A stretch of 64,000 nt of DNA, from positions 1 through 64,000 of the forward strand of contig LGRX02033441.1 of NCBI GenBank assembly GCA_001247695.2, written 5' to 3'. The translations under genes were made by a program, and so were the position numbers. Origin of the DNA: Cymbomonas tetramitiformis (Eukaryota; Chlorophyta; Pyramimonadophyceae; Pyramimonadales; Pyramimonadaceae). Positions 32,453 to 43,639 of the stretch are shown one piece after another; position 1 is the stretch's first letter, and every line of letters begins with the position of its first letter. The notes below the pieces were generated by a model. That model ran no database searches, was not told the origin of the DNA, and was given only the letters and a program-made list of their open reading frames with translations.

Positions 32453-33500
32453 GGTCCTTGTGGTAGGACCAAATCGACGATTTGGTCCTACCACGAGGAC
32501 CATTGTTCCGATAATTTAATTGGCCATCTCCCGTGATTTGTGGTGTCTAACCAATGAAAGGTGGTATATATAGGTCCTATATTAATTTATTCGAACGCTG
32601 GTTTGGCCTATATCCATCCCATATATCCATGACGAACGCATTTCAAACCTCTACACTCAAAATTTTCAAAACGGATTTTTTGGAACATTCAAAATGTGGC
32701 AAAATAGTGACTCATCTTCAATAATTTTTTACCAATCATATATCAACACTACACCTGCGCGGATACCATCAAATTGAACCTATACATATGTCCCAATCAT
32801 ATTTGGGCGGTAGGCCCGGTTGGAATGCATATATTGGCTCGTTGGCTCGTTGGCTTCCCCTCTAATATATTGGCTCGTTGGTTTCCCCCCTAAAACAGTG
32901 GTCACGCGAGCTGACCAGCCAGCCATCATAATTGCTTGCTAGAGGGCATATATCGCAAGGTTGGTGTGTGCGGCACATTAAATCTTCAAGTATATATGTA
33001 TTGCGAATTTCTGAAAGTCTAACATCATCCAAATATCTTATTTTTCGACTGGCGTGTACACTTTAGAATGGATGAATGCCAATTTCTAAAGTCCGAAATT
33101 CACTAAATTCGGAATTTGCATTGTGTTGAACATGCGCCATGCCGAAATAGAGCGGAAATGATGATGAGGGTGCGAAGTAACCGATTCAGTTATCTTATTT
33201 GGTCATGAACTCAAGATGTATAACCATGAGCATCACCGTGAGCCCCCCATGTGACTCCTAATACTCAAAATAACGGTGGTCCTTGTGGTAGGACCACCAT
33301 TTTCTTCAAGCTTTTGGTGAAATTATACCCCTAAAGCGTGTCGTTCAACCGAACACCTAAAGTCTCATGGGGGGCGCCGCTATAAGAAATAAAATTCATT
33401 TGACTCATAAATATCATGTGCAAATGTTGCCTGTGCCTCAAATAGTCGATTTAGTGATCGAAACCGCAATTGCCCATTGGTCCTTGTGGCAGGACCATGA
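32453..33500. repeat. Region framed by GGTCCTTGTGGTAGGACC palindromes
   Basis: The palindrome occurs as a facing pair at 32,453-32,505 and singly at about 33,277 and 33,478. AT-rich DNA between them has no gene. It may be a MITE inserted in element A, but I cannot fix the ends. Confidence 0.5.
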
Positions 33501-34130
33501 ATTTGGGTAGTAGCCATGAGTCGATGACATTTCAGAGCTGCCATCACGTATCGGCAGCGTCTGCTGCTGCCGTAACCGCTGGTGATGTCGTATGGCGATC
33601 CGATGCTGGCGACGATGCTTGGCGTTCGACCACCGCGTGTACCCAGCCAACTCCTCCGTTTGCTGCCGATGCAGCCGTTGACACCGTCGCTTGGCGATAA
33701 GTTGTTGGAGTCGATGCTTGGCAGCCAGCCACCGCGAGTACTCAGCATGCGGAAACCGTACGTCCACGCACGCATGACGCCACAACAACGTACTATACGA
33801 CATCTCAGGCCGACAAGAGCCAACGCCCAGCGGACATGACGACATGTGATGGAGCTGAAGCACGGGCAACAGAGGCGAATAGAAGTCGTACAACCCAATA
33901 CACGCACAATCGTGCGACAAAACTCGTTCCAAGGTGCACAAGTCATGCGGCTGCAGCATACACGGTTGCATAGGGCGCTGCGCGTACGCGCACCAATTTA
34001 CGTACTGAGCATGGGTCGCCAGGCGACGGTCGATCATGCCGTGCAATACATGCGCCTCCAGTCGTGCAACAGCACTCGAATACTCTCCCACAGGGGACTC
34101 TAATAAAATCGAGAATGGCACGCAGTTCAT
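33438..34130 (-). CDS. Unrecognised basic frame of element A
   Basis: 230 codons, Arg/His/Gln-rich. Two similar segments (YSRWLAAKHRLQQLIAKRRC and YTRWSNAKHRRQHRIAIRHH) form a tandem duplication of about 32 residues. The position downstream of the primer-binding site suggests a gag-like RNA-binding role, which is inference only. The reading start is uncertain. A short frame 34,319-34,134 lies between it and the LTR. Confidence 0.3.
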   Translation of the reverse strand: MNCVPFSILLESPVGEYSSAVARLEAHVLHGMIDRRLATHAQYVNWCAYAQRPMQPCMLQPHDLCTLERVLSHDCACIGLYDFYSPLLPVLQLHHMSSCPLGVGSCRPEMSYSTLLWRHACVDVRFPHAEYSRWLAAKHRLQQLIAKRRCQRLHRQQTEELAGYTRWSNAKHRRQHRIAIRHHQRLRQQQTLPIRDGSSEMSSTHGYYPNSWSCHKDQWAIAVSITKSTI

Positions 34131-34336
34131 CGATTATACCGATTGACGACGTGTAGATATTCGCTCGCAATATTCGACAATATTCGCAGCCTTGACGAAA
34201 GGCGGACGCGACCAACGCGTTTTTAACGTCGACGTCTTCAGAATCTTCGCGGGTTTCCGTGGAAAACCCTCCGGGAACTTGCGTACCGGCAATTGTTGTT
34301 CACCCGCTACTGCCGGCACAGACAGGCCGCGTCTAA

Positions 34337-34356
34337 CGCAACCACGCTGATACCAG
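34337..34356 (-). promoter_or_regulatory. Primer-binding site of element A
   Basis: Directly inside the right LTR the minus strand reads CTGGTATCAGCGTGG. TGGTATCAG is the usual complement of the 3' end of initiator tRNA-Met in plant LTR retrotransposons. This fixes the element's orientation. Confidence 0.75.
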
Positions 34357-34357
34357 T

Positions 34358-34767
34358 TGTTCGGGGGCTCTCTAAGAGCCTATCGGTCTACTGTGCAATG
34401 CAGGAAAGGAACCTAGTTCAGTCCTACAAAGAAATACATTGCTGTAAGCATGGTATTATCGGAATCGGATCTTTTTAATTACTCTTTTGGTCAAGTTGCC
34501 TAACAACCACAGAGGTGGCTGCAATGCACGACAAATTTAAACTCAACCCCGAGAGCTTGCACAGCTCTCTACTTAAGGTAACTCGTCCTTACCATGCCAC
34601 TTCATGTGTTCAGTCATTTGCTGACTGCAACAACCAATCAGCTGGGATCTGTCATAAGTACTTAAATGTTTCTGACTGTCACCTCCCAAGTCTCTCATTT
34701 GAATACTCACAGATCTGCTGATGTGACTGTATAATTGAGGTCCTCCTCGATTCCCTCCAGTTATGTT
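34358..34767 (-). repeat. Right (5') LTR of element A
   Basis: Intact 410-bp LTR. It lacks canonical TG...CA ends on the outer side (minus strand starts AACATAACTGG, ends CCCCCGAACA). It provides the uninterrupted reference for the left LTR. Confidence 0.85.
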
Positions 34768-35470
34768 CGACTGATCGAATCCTAAACAGGGAAGATATCT
34801 TCCGCCGACGTGACTCGGCCCGCATTCGAATTTTCCATCGGCCCGCCTTCGGCCAACTCGGTCCGTCACGTTTATTCATTCGGCCGGCCTTCGGCCGGCA
34901 CGGAGAAGTAAAACACACATATTATATGTGTATTTTGGTTCGGCCCGCCTTCGGCCCGCCATTATCCAAGGTCATTTACCATTTTGCCCGTAACTCACGC
35001 CGTACTAATCTATGCGAGCCCTAATTTTGATAGCCTAATCGAGGACATCGAACCCGACATTTTGAGCTATCAAACGTAATAATACGGCCAGTATTTCTCA
35101 AAACGAACATGTGTGGGGTTGTGTCTGCAAACTGGCGGGTCATTTATTATTTTGCCCGTCACTCACGCCGTACTCATCTATTCGAGCCGTAATTTTGACA
35201 GCCATTACATTAATCATTACATTCATAGATGTATATCGCTATTACATACACTTGCAGATATGTAGAATATTCTAATCATTCATCTAACATTAATGCCAGG
35301 CATCGTGTCATGACAAACCAACAGTACAAATGTTGTTTGAAAAACTAGAAACGATAAGTAAACAGTGTTATTAAATCAACATAAACATATAAATACCAAA
35401 ACTCGAGAACAAAAACGTGTTATTCAAAATCATAAATCATGAAGGAGTAGCTATCATTTGCATCAATTGC

Positions 35471-37243
35471 TTACTTCTTCTTCGGCTCCTTTTTGAGAAT
35501 ACACCACATTCCATCTGGTCCATACTCGTCCAAGCTTAGGCTATGAAAGTAGAGCAATTTGTCATCGGAATAATATACTGCTTTCAACCCCTTGTTCTCA
35601 CCAGTGGAACAAATATACTTGTACTTTCCTACACACCAAGAGTTTTTGAAACGATGAGCTATCTTGGCCGTCTTCTTCAAAGAGGCGTGTGTCAATGTAG
35701 TGGGTGCGGTCACTTGCAGCAACCATCCTTCTGGAGCCTCCATGACATCTGTGCACCATTCCTCTGCAATGTCTTCTGCGGTATCTACCTCGTTATCTGA
35801 CTCACCCTGTTCATCAACATTTACTGCGCCAGCATCTTGGCCCACTTCCAAATCGTCCTCAATTGTGTAATACGCATCGTCCAGCATCCCAGATACCACA
35901 GTGCACCCTAGTGTCGATACGTCTTCCCGTCTTGAACGAATGGGCTTTCCGCGGTAATGCTGCTTCTTGCGAGCCTTCAAACTAGACCGTTGAGAGGTTC
36001 GCTTCTTAAGAGTGTTCCATTTCATGTAAGCTGAATAGCACAAATCGTGCACTGCCTTCTTATCTGATACTGCAGGACCATTGATGCTGATCATCATGAG
36101 CGCAGATAAGGTAGTATCATGCAATCTGTTTCTCAAATAAGTCTTGATCAACTTCATCTTCGAAAATCCACGTTCACAGCACGCAGTATTCAAGGGTAAG
36201 ATCATACGAATACTAACCAGAAAGAGGAGATCTGCATAGTCTTCAGAGGGATTTGTCAAACGAGGCGCCCAAAATTGTTGAAATGTCTGCTCCCACACTT
36301 TAGCCCCAAACATCACGAGCTTCATATCCTCCCACTGAGCTTTTAACTTTTGGGCATTCACGAGCGGTCCCATAATGTCAGATCCCTGGTGAACCTCACA
36401 GTAGTGATCAATCAACGTCTCGAGCTTATCGTCACCATAAGCATCAATAGAGTCCTGCACTCGTGGAAACTTCTTTGGGCTGAAAATATCCAACGCGTCC
36501 ATGATAGGTTGAGAAGGAAACCGCTCTCCCAACTCTGAGTGTAGGCTGGTAGCAAATAACTTCGTATGTAAAAAAAGCGAGTCAACTTCTTCTGTGCTAA
36601 AGGTTACTTGCACAGCGCCCCTTTCATGTTGATACTCAAAGGTTGTTGAACCCTCTTCTGCAGTATCCATAGCACGCAAAAACCCCTTCAAAGTAATACC
36701 ACCGGGCTTCTGACTATTAATGTAAAATGCTTCTAAGCCCACCCGCGTGCCGTGAACAAGGTCAGCAGCAACCTCAAAGTCAATAACGTCACACTGAAAA
36801 CACTTGCTGAGAGAGTTCAGCTTGTGTAAAATATCTTTATAGAAGCATAAAGTCCCCAAAAACTGAAAAGAGGTCACCTGTGAAAGTAGCATTTTAGCCA
36901 CGTCACTGTGTGCGGCCGCACTCTGGAACTCCTCTATCAAAGCAGGCAAAGTTCTGAAGACTGATTCCACCGACAACCCTTTAGACAACCAACGAGTCTC
37001 AACATCTTTTGCTATCCCGGTAGGTGTGTCAAATCCCAACTCCTTCTGAAGATCACAAAAGCTCTTTTTTCGAAGTCCTGAGCGAGCAAAATAGGTAGAA
37101 ATAGCATGAAGGCTGGTGTCAAAATTCTCAAAGTACATGATACCATCCGCAGCATCCTTAGAGCACAAGGCTAACTTGTGTGCGAGACAGTGAAAAGCAA
37201 GCATGTGGGGCATCACAGTCTTGCGCAGCCTAACCACTCTCAC
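35471..37243 (-). pseudogene. hAT transposase, C-terminal part
   Basis: Transposase of the hAT superfamily (DDE/RNase-H fold with an inserted helical domain), of the type also seen in animal ZNF862-like proteins. Visible motifs are MPHMLAFHCLAHKLALCSKD near the start, ETRWLSKGLSVESVF and the C-terminal dimerisation region LPLNTACCERGFSKMKLIKT with RNRLHDTTLSALMMISINGP. A Lys-rich tail ends KKEPKKK. It is out of frame with the upstream half by a small indel near 37,235-37,250, just after SDGASVMTG, so this copy is probably inactive. An acidic stretch lies at about 400-480. Confidence 0.88.
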
Positions 37244-38271
37244 ATCCAGTCATCACACTAGCCCCGTCACTGCCAAAAGCCACAAAACTCTGTTCCTCAA
37301 GATCGTAGCCAAGAACTTTTTCTCGGATAGTTGCGGATATGGTCTCCGCGTCAGCTTTAGGCATTGCGTACAGACCTAAAAATCGGACCACAGGTTCCCC
37401 AGCTTTCAAAAACCAAGAATAAAGAACCATTTCCTCAACAGTAGATATGTCTGTGCTCTCATCAACGCCAATAGAATACACTGGGGAGAGGCGGATATCC
37501 TCCAAGATAGAATCTCGGATAGAATCAGCTAAGCAAATGATGAATTCATGAGCGGCATCTTTATTCCTATACTCCTCCACCCCAATATTCACGGAGGTGG
37601 TGAGATCATCTGTAGTGTATAGACATTCTGTACCCTGCAAAAAAGAGCCAAATTTAAACATAGCGATATCCTCCTTTGCTAATAAATATGCCATGCTGAA
37701 ACAATTGAGAATTCCGGTTTTCTCGCGCAAGATAGCGTTTTTTTGGGCGATATTCCACTGCTCGCGATCTTTGAGGCAGCGTTCTACTGCAAATATATGA
37801 TTCCGTTCATTTTCATGCTCACGAATGCGAAGCAAACGAATGCTAGAGCAACCTCTGGTGAAAGAATTGTCACAATTGTGTTGTTGACATACTGAACAAT
37901 ACATAAATCCATCCTCGTACTGTAACCAGTCTCTATCGTGTCGCCACGACACCTGAAATTGACGAGACCCCTCTGGTCTAGGTTCAACCGCTGAATCGCG
38001 TTTGCGTTTGTTACTAGCCTTCTTGCCTACTGTTGTTGTGAGGGCGGACTCATCTGATGCTGTCTGAGTAGCCTGTTTGGGTTGGGCGACTGCCTCAACC
38101 GTATCGGAGCGAGAGCCTGGCGCACGGTATGAGCATGATGGCTGTGAAGCTGCCTGTAAAGAAGCGGTAGAATTCTGCTGAGTCCTTTTAGCTAGCTTTG
38201 TAGTTTTCGATGCAATTTTGCTTCTAATAACCACAGCGCGTTTGGTCAAGGGGGCAGCGTTTGGTCTCCAG
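37230..38271 (-). pseudogene. hAT transposase, central part with zinc finger
   Basis: Contains a basic NLS-like KKASNKRKRD, then FMYCSVCQQHNCDNSF with a distal H-x4-H-like EHENERNH (TTF-type zinc finger). The catalytic start follows: SPVYSIGVDESTDISTVEEM (first Asp) and SFVAFGSDGASVMTG (second). The only in-frame ATG is inside the finger, so translation must begin upstream. The frame stays open to the CACTA insertion at 38,274 and, with the insert and one GAA removed, continues in phase into 47,675-48,327. Confidence 0.85.
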
Positions 38272-38284
38272 GAACCCTACGTTT

Positions 38285-39110
38285 CTGGACGCGTGCAATA
38301 CATCGTATTGAACACATATTGCAGGCATATTGCACGCGTATTGACAATAAATGTTCAATACAATAAAAAATGTTACAATATGTGTGCAATATGCCTGCAA
38401 GCGCTCCAACATGTGTGCAACATAGTATTAGAATGAGCCCTCACGTATTGGAGACATATTGAAGTTCTGATGCAGAGAGTTATTTCAATATGCCTTCAAC
38501 ACATGTGTAGTATAGGGTTGGAGACATGCACCATGCATGTCGCAAACACTATGAAGGCATGTTGCAGACATATTGCTCACATATTGTATACATATTGTAA
38601 GTCAACATTCAATATGTTGGATACACACTGCGGACCTACTGCATACGTATTGAACATGCAAATTCAATATGTTGTACATATATTGCGGACATATTGCATA
38701 TGTATTGAAACGGAACATTCAGTATGTTGGATACATACCGCGGACATATTGCATACGTATTGAACATACAAATTCAATATGTTGTATATATATTGCGGAC
38801 CTATTGCATATGTATTGAAACGGAACATTCAGTATGTTGGATACATACTGCGGACCTATTGCATACGTATTGAATATGCAAATTCAATATGTTGTATATA
38901 TATTGCGGACCTATTGCATATGTACTGAAACGGAACATTCAATATGTTGTATATATATTGCGGACCTATTGCATACGTATTGAACAAGCAAATTCGATAT
39001 GCTATATATATACTGTGGACATATCGCATATGTATTGAAATAAAAGTTGCCTATGTCAAATATACTATAGACCTATAACATACATATTGCACATTTGCAA
39101 CATGCAGTGT
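38285..39110. repeat. Left subterminal repeats of the CACTA element
   Basis: Repeated words TATTGCATACGTATTGAAC, CAATATGTTGTATATATATT and GCGGACATATTGCATATG appear about every 60-75 bp, in both orientations. The same words fill 46,980-47,670 and the element's introns. Confidence 0.85.
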
Positions 39111-39299
39111 GTTTACTATGTATCCACTATGCGTATGCTATGCGAGATAAACAAAATAAGAATACAGTAGTAGGGAACACTCGAGCATCTTTACTACGAT
39201 TGACATGTATCTAGCTAGGCACAAAGAAATACGAATGGGACTATCAAATTTACATCAAATTTACCAATACACAAAATAGTGTTCTACTCGTGCACTTTC

Positions 39300-39620
39300 T
39301 ATTTACAAGATGCCAACCTAAAATTGACGGGATGCTTGAAGTTGACGTTGTACTCGAGGCGGTCGATTTTCTCCATCTCGCTTTGCTCCAAAACAACCGA
39401 TCTAAAAAGGAAAGTAAAGAGCCAACACTTAGTAAAAAAGCGGAAATGCACAAAAGAATATTCTATTGAAAACATAAAGGACTTATCAACCTAGAATGTT
39501 TGAAGGGATGCTTGAAGTTGACGTTGTACTCGAGGCGGTCGATTTCCTCAATTTCGCCTTGCTCGAAAACAGCCAATCTGAAAAGGAAAGTAAAGAGCCA
39601 ACACTTAGTAAAAAGCGGGA
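39300..39620 (+). repeat. Two-copy tandem repeat, about 195 bp
   Basis: GGGATGCTTGAAGTTGACGT and TGTACTCGAGGCGGTCGATT, then AAGGAAAGTAAAGAGCCAAC, occur at about 39,330-39,440 and 39,505-39,620. No gene is evident. Confidence 0.75.
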
Positions 39621-39835
39621 AATCAAAAAACAAACCTTTATTGAAAACATAATTAACAACCGAGCAACCTCAAATAAATGCGAATATGAACGCGAGATGA
39701 AAACCTAATATGACTTCGCCACGCCAACGTTTTCAGCGGATCTGAAAAACGAAACCAACCAACTAACGTTTAGTAAAGAAGAAAGAAATTAGCAGTCGTC
39801 AACGAAAGAAGCAAAGGAAAGTAACAGGGGGATGT

Positions 39836-39902
39836 GGAGTGAGTTGGATTTGAACCAACTATTTCGAGTGCAAAGGACTCGCGGGAATTTCCCGTTCACT
39901 CC
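39836..39902 (-). tRNA. tRNA-like cloverleaf, 67 nt
   Basis: On the minus strand all four arms pair perfectly. Acceptor is GGAGTGA/TCACTCC (7 bp), D arm CGGG/CCCG with a 5-base loop, anticodon arm CGAGT/ACTCG with loop CCTTTGC, a 5-base variable loop, and T arm GTTGG/CCAAC with loop TTCAAAT. The nominal anticodon is TTT (Lys), but position 33 is C instead of U and the D arm is short, so a nuclear tRNA gene working in the cytosol is doubtful. It could be a tRNA-derived relic, an organelle-type tRNA or a retroelement-related tRNA mimic. Confidence 0.5.
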
Positions 39903-40257
39903 TAGTCAAAGTTTCACGCATGCCAAGTACGAGCGCGCGAAGCACACACAAAATAATACACACGCATAACCAAAACATGCACTGCAAACCAATGCCATAT
40001 TGCAACCTGTGAGAATTAAAAATATCACAACTCGCGCAACTCACTGGCGAGGCTGCTGCAACACTGCTGACGACGAACTGTGAAGAGAGCAATGACGTGA
40101 GTTTGAACTTTACCGTTCAGAAAAATCGAAGTGTTCAAAAACTTTCCCTGCCGTTCAGAGGTCACATCGGATCGACGCGTCATGCGAGCACGATCGACGA
40201 TGACGACGATAATGACGATTCAAACTCTCAGACTCTGACATACAACATTCAATTTCA

Positions 40258-40330
40258 TGGTACTGGTCCAGTGGTTACCCGCCGCTCTCATAGACTTGGC
40301 ATGATGGGTTCGAACCTCACTGAAAGTTTT
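40258..40330 (+). repeat. tRNA-derived (SINE-like) promoter pair
   Basis: TGGTCCAGTGGTTA matches a Pol III A box and, about 35 bases on, GGGTTCGAACC matches a B box, followed by a T-run (about 40,325). The arms do not pair as a full tRNA. A SINE head or tRNA pseudogene is likely. Confidence 0.4.
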
Positions 40331-40502
40331 TTTCGGTCCATACTGAGGGTCATTTCGGGTACTTCTTGAGCATTTTGGGGGTACTTCTTGAGTTACGATT
40401 TCGGCCGTTCGATTCACGAACGAGGGGTGCAGATTCTCCTAAAAATTAAAATTCCAAAATTGTTTCCCCGAAAATTGTTCAATCTGTTCAATACTACTGC
40501 AA

Positions 40503-40713
40503 TACGTGAGGGCTCATTCTAATACGCGACCGCTTGCAGGCGTATTGAAATGGCGTATTGGAGATGGGTTGAAAAAGTGCCAAGTCAGTTTTGCGAAGAT
40601 CCGTCTGACGTGGCACTGGCAAAGCTGACATCAGCATTTTTCAATACATCTCCAATACGCCATTTCAATACGCCTGCAAGCGGTCGCGTATTAGAATGAG
40701 CCCTCACGTATTG
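40503..40713. repeat. Fold-back MITE in the CACTA element
   Basis: Nearly perfect inverted arms of about 75 bp: TACGTGAGGGCTCATTCTAA, TACGCGACCGCTTGCAGGCG and TATTGAAATGGCGTATTGGA on the left, complement at about 40,635-40,713. Four direct copies of AATACGTGAGGGCTCACTTC follow at 40,823-40,900. The same GAGCCCTCACGTATTG motif lies at 38,438. Confidence 0.85.
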
Positions 40714-41186
40714 AAGTAGTATTGAACAGATTCTCCTCTAAAAAGTTTTTTAAATTTTTGTAAAGGTCAATATGCGTGCAACCGCGTGCAACCGCCTGCA
40801 GAGCTCAAGGCAGGGATCACATCAATACGTGAGGGCTCACTTCAATACGTGAGGGCTCACTTCAATACGTGAGGGCTCACTTCAATACGTGAGGGCTCAA
40901 GACCTTGAGCCCTGCCTTTAGCCCCCCCTTTCAGTATGCTGCGGAAGTGTTGAAGTGAGCCCTAAAAAAGTTGAAAAAACATGTTCTTCAATTCTGGTGA
41001 GACTTGTTATATGGACTCAGGAGCTATATTTTGCGACATAGCTTGTGTGCGTTTTTTTGTGGGGGGGTCCGAAAACCTACTTTTGGGTTATTGCTTTACT
41101 TGAAAGTTCCTTCAGCATATCGTCAATATGTCCACAGCATATGTCCAACATGTTACAGCATACTTGCAGTACATTTTCGAAGGGTG

Positions 41187-43360
41187 ATGGGCGTGGTAAA
41201 AGGGGACTTCAATGCAGTATGGTCCGAGGAGATCAAATTGTTCATGGTGAAAAGCGACCTCGCCATGAACGATCCCCTCAATCATCATCACCAAGTGATG
41301 CGGAGCGACATCCAACCGGCTTGCCTTCGGCTAGAGCCGCCGCCCTCGTTAAAGGGAAGGCGGCCCCCCCCGTACAACAATCTTCGTTAGCCAAGCGCGC
41401 GATGAGAAATCCCGCGCAAGGCGGGTGCTTAGCCGATCGAGAGCCGATCAAACCTTCCAATGCTCAGGAGGGTACATCGCTCAAACCCCCTCCCAATATC
41501 AAGCTCATATTCCCGGAAGGTTGGAGTACCGCGGAAGGCTTCCGCGACCCGGAGTATGAAACGATTACGAAGAAGGAACGCCTTTCGGCGTGGATTGCGC
41601 CTCCACATCTTCCAATATCTACGAGGGAATTGGAGTTGTCCGCGAGGTAGCACCCTTTCACTTTCTTCTCGACGTCGAGGTTGTGTCTTTCTTGCTTCAC
41701 AGGACTCTTTGCTACATGTATGCCACATGGTTACCATATGTTGCATACATATTGAGATTATATTGTAGGGATCCTGGAACACATTGCAGGAAAGTCGATG
41801 CGCACTATGTGGAAGTGGACACGGTATGGCATCATAAGTGGCTGCCAACGCGACTGCTCCCGCACGATTTCTCCAGATTGGCGCACGATTTATCTCCAGA
41901 CAATACCGCGTGGCCGACTTGGTTACCACCTTCCGACATCTTGGAGCTAGAACCGGCAACGGTAACCTTTAAGGGGAAATCGTTTCGACTTGTTCCACCG
42001 GTGCCTAATTGCTTGCAACGGATTGTCGAAAGGATTCGTGGCATGCAAGAGGCAAGGTAAGGGACTCTCGCGGGGCATGATTTCCCTCCCACCATTCATC
42101 ACGTGGCTCGCTGCAATAGTGCTGCAGTACGCTATCGTGATGGTTGCAGCATGTTGATGGGATGTTGAAAACATGTTGGGACGATATTGTGCAGAGATGC
42201 GGGCGAGGCGCCCCCCGAGGCGCACGAGGCCCAAAGCAAGGAGTCCCCCCCGCCGCCCAATGCTGAGGCACCCACGAGCCCTCCACTAGCCGGCGGGAGT
42301 GCAAGGTAAGGGACTCTCGTGGGGCATGGTTTCCCTCCCACCATTCCTCACGTGGCTCGCTGCAATAGTGCTGCAGCACGCTATCGTGATGGTTGCAGCA
42401 TGTTGATGGGATGTTGAAAACATGTTGGGACGATATAGTGCAGAGATGCGGGCGAGGCGCCCCCCGAGGCGCACGAGGCGGCAAATTCAGCTCGTTTAGA
42501 CGACATCAGGTACTATTTCGGGATTTCTGGATTCATTGATGTAGTCACAGTTGACGCGGAACGTAGTCCTCACCAATTTCCACTTGACGTTACCCCCGAG
42601 GGAGACAACCTACCATCGAATGCGGAAGAAGCCTACGACTTCTTCGAAGCTCATCAAGCAATTTTGACACCGATCCGTATGGAAACTGTTGTCTACCTAG
42701 TACACGATGGCAACTTCGAGGCGACTACATACGGCTCGCTGCTGCCCGACGACTCTCAACTCGATAATCCTACACGAGACAATGTGCGGGAGGTTCGGTG
42801 CCTTGGGCGACATTGGAGGAGCGTTTCGACAATAAATGATTGGCCAGATTTGATCCGTGCGGTTGGAGTTTGGTCTTTAATTGCAGTTACCACGGATGCC
42901 ATGGCTGCCGAGATGGAAGAGCCCATGAGGTATGTACGAATATTTAGGCACCTCAACTTGCATACTGATTTTTCATGATATAATATGTTGCAATATATCA
43001 GAAACCGTTGCGGTATATTGAATATGTATGGGAGATATACTGCGGTGGGCGAAGCAGATCTCCGGTGGAAGAGCCAGCTGAGGCGAAGGACACCGAGATG
43101 GGTGAGGTGAAGGACACGGCGGGCGAAGCCGATCCTTGGCTCTCGCTCCATGCAATGCATCGTCGAAATGTGGGCACCGTAACATTGGAGCGAGGGCGGT
43201 TTCTATGTGATTGTGCCATGTGCTACGGAGTTGACCTACGTGGAAACGTGGTGAGCAAGGCCACCCGCACACGACATCGGAAACTCCACGGGCAGATCCA
43301 GCCACCCGCACCGGACCCTGAAGAAATCGATGCTGTAGTTTGTGGCAACCGCGGCGAAAC
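41187..43360 (+). CDS. CACTA protein, 5' exons
   Basis: Exons inferred from GT-AG borders: about 41,187-41,646, 41,790-42,056, 42,195-42,305, 42,444-42,929 and 43,058-43,360 (plus 45,157-45,162 after a 1.8-kb insert). Every junction is AG|GT...AG in phase 2 and the frame stays open through all. Translation includes IKLIFPEGWSTAEGFRDPEY, HYVEVDTVWHHKWLPTRLLP, LDDIRYYFGISGFIDVVTVD, ILTPIRMETVVYLVHDGNFE, a Pro-rich spacer in exon 3, and GRFLCDCAMCYGVDLRGNVV with a downstream TRHRKLHG that could form a zinc finger. I recognise no catalytic domain. The first exon's start is uncertain because an ATG at 41,045 opens into intron-like repeat sequence. Confidence 0.7.
42057..42443 (+). repeat. Duplicated intron-exon unit
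   Basis: Introns 42,057-42,194 and 42,306-42,443 are both 138 bp and nearly identical, separated by a 111-bp exon. The 249-bp period copies the donor AAGGTAAGGGACTCTCG, the intron body and the acceptor GTGCAG with the following exon start AGATGCGGGCGAGGCGCCCC. The duplication is neutral to the frame. Confidence 0.85.
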
Positions 43361-43639
43361 GGAAAAATAATTAATATAGAATAAGTTTTCTTAATCTTAG
43401 AATAACCCGTTTCATCGTTAATTTAGAATAAGTTTTCTTGATGTCATCCGGCTATGACCGGTGGTCCTTTTCACGACTCGTGTTCAAATAATGTGCACAC
43501 AGGTCAAACGCTCTCGTTCCCGCTGGTGCCATCATGAGGAAGCCTCCAAAAAGCTTTAAGAAGGTTTGTCTCGCTTGTGATAATGGTGGGCGCCGTTGTA
43601 ATAGACACTCACGGCGTGTCCTGCTTGAAAAAAAGGCCC

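Larger units (their letters stand above)
12527..34767 (-). mobile_element. LTR element A, outermost of the left nest
   Basis: Two copies of a roughly 410-bp LTR bound this element. The right one is intact (34,358-34,767). The left one is split by an 18-kb insertion (12,527-12,865 and 30,943-31,027). A tRNA-type primer-binding site adjoins the right LTR, so the element reads on the minus strand. The flanking pentamers CGATT (12,522-12,526) and CGACT (34,768-34,772) may be a TSD with one mismatch. The internal region (31,028-34,357) has only weak open frames and no recognisable polymerase, so it is probably non-autonomous. Confidence 0.75.

Noticed and set aside
43361..43369. Stop codon ending the CACTA frame at 43,369.
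   Set aside because: It lies inside the inserted TIR element; the exon resumes at 45,157 in phase and splices six bases later.
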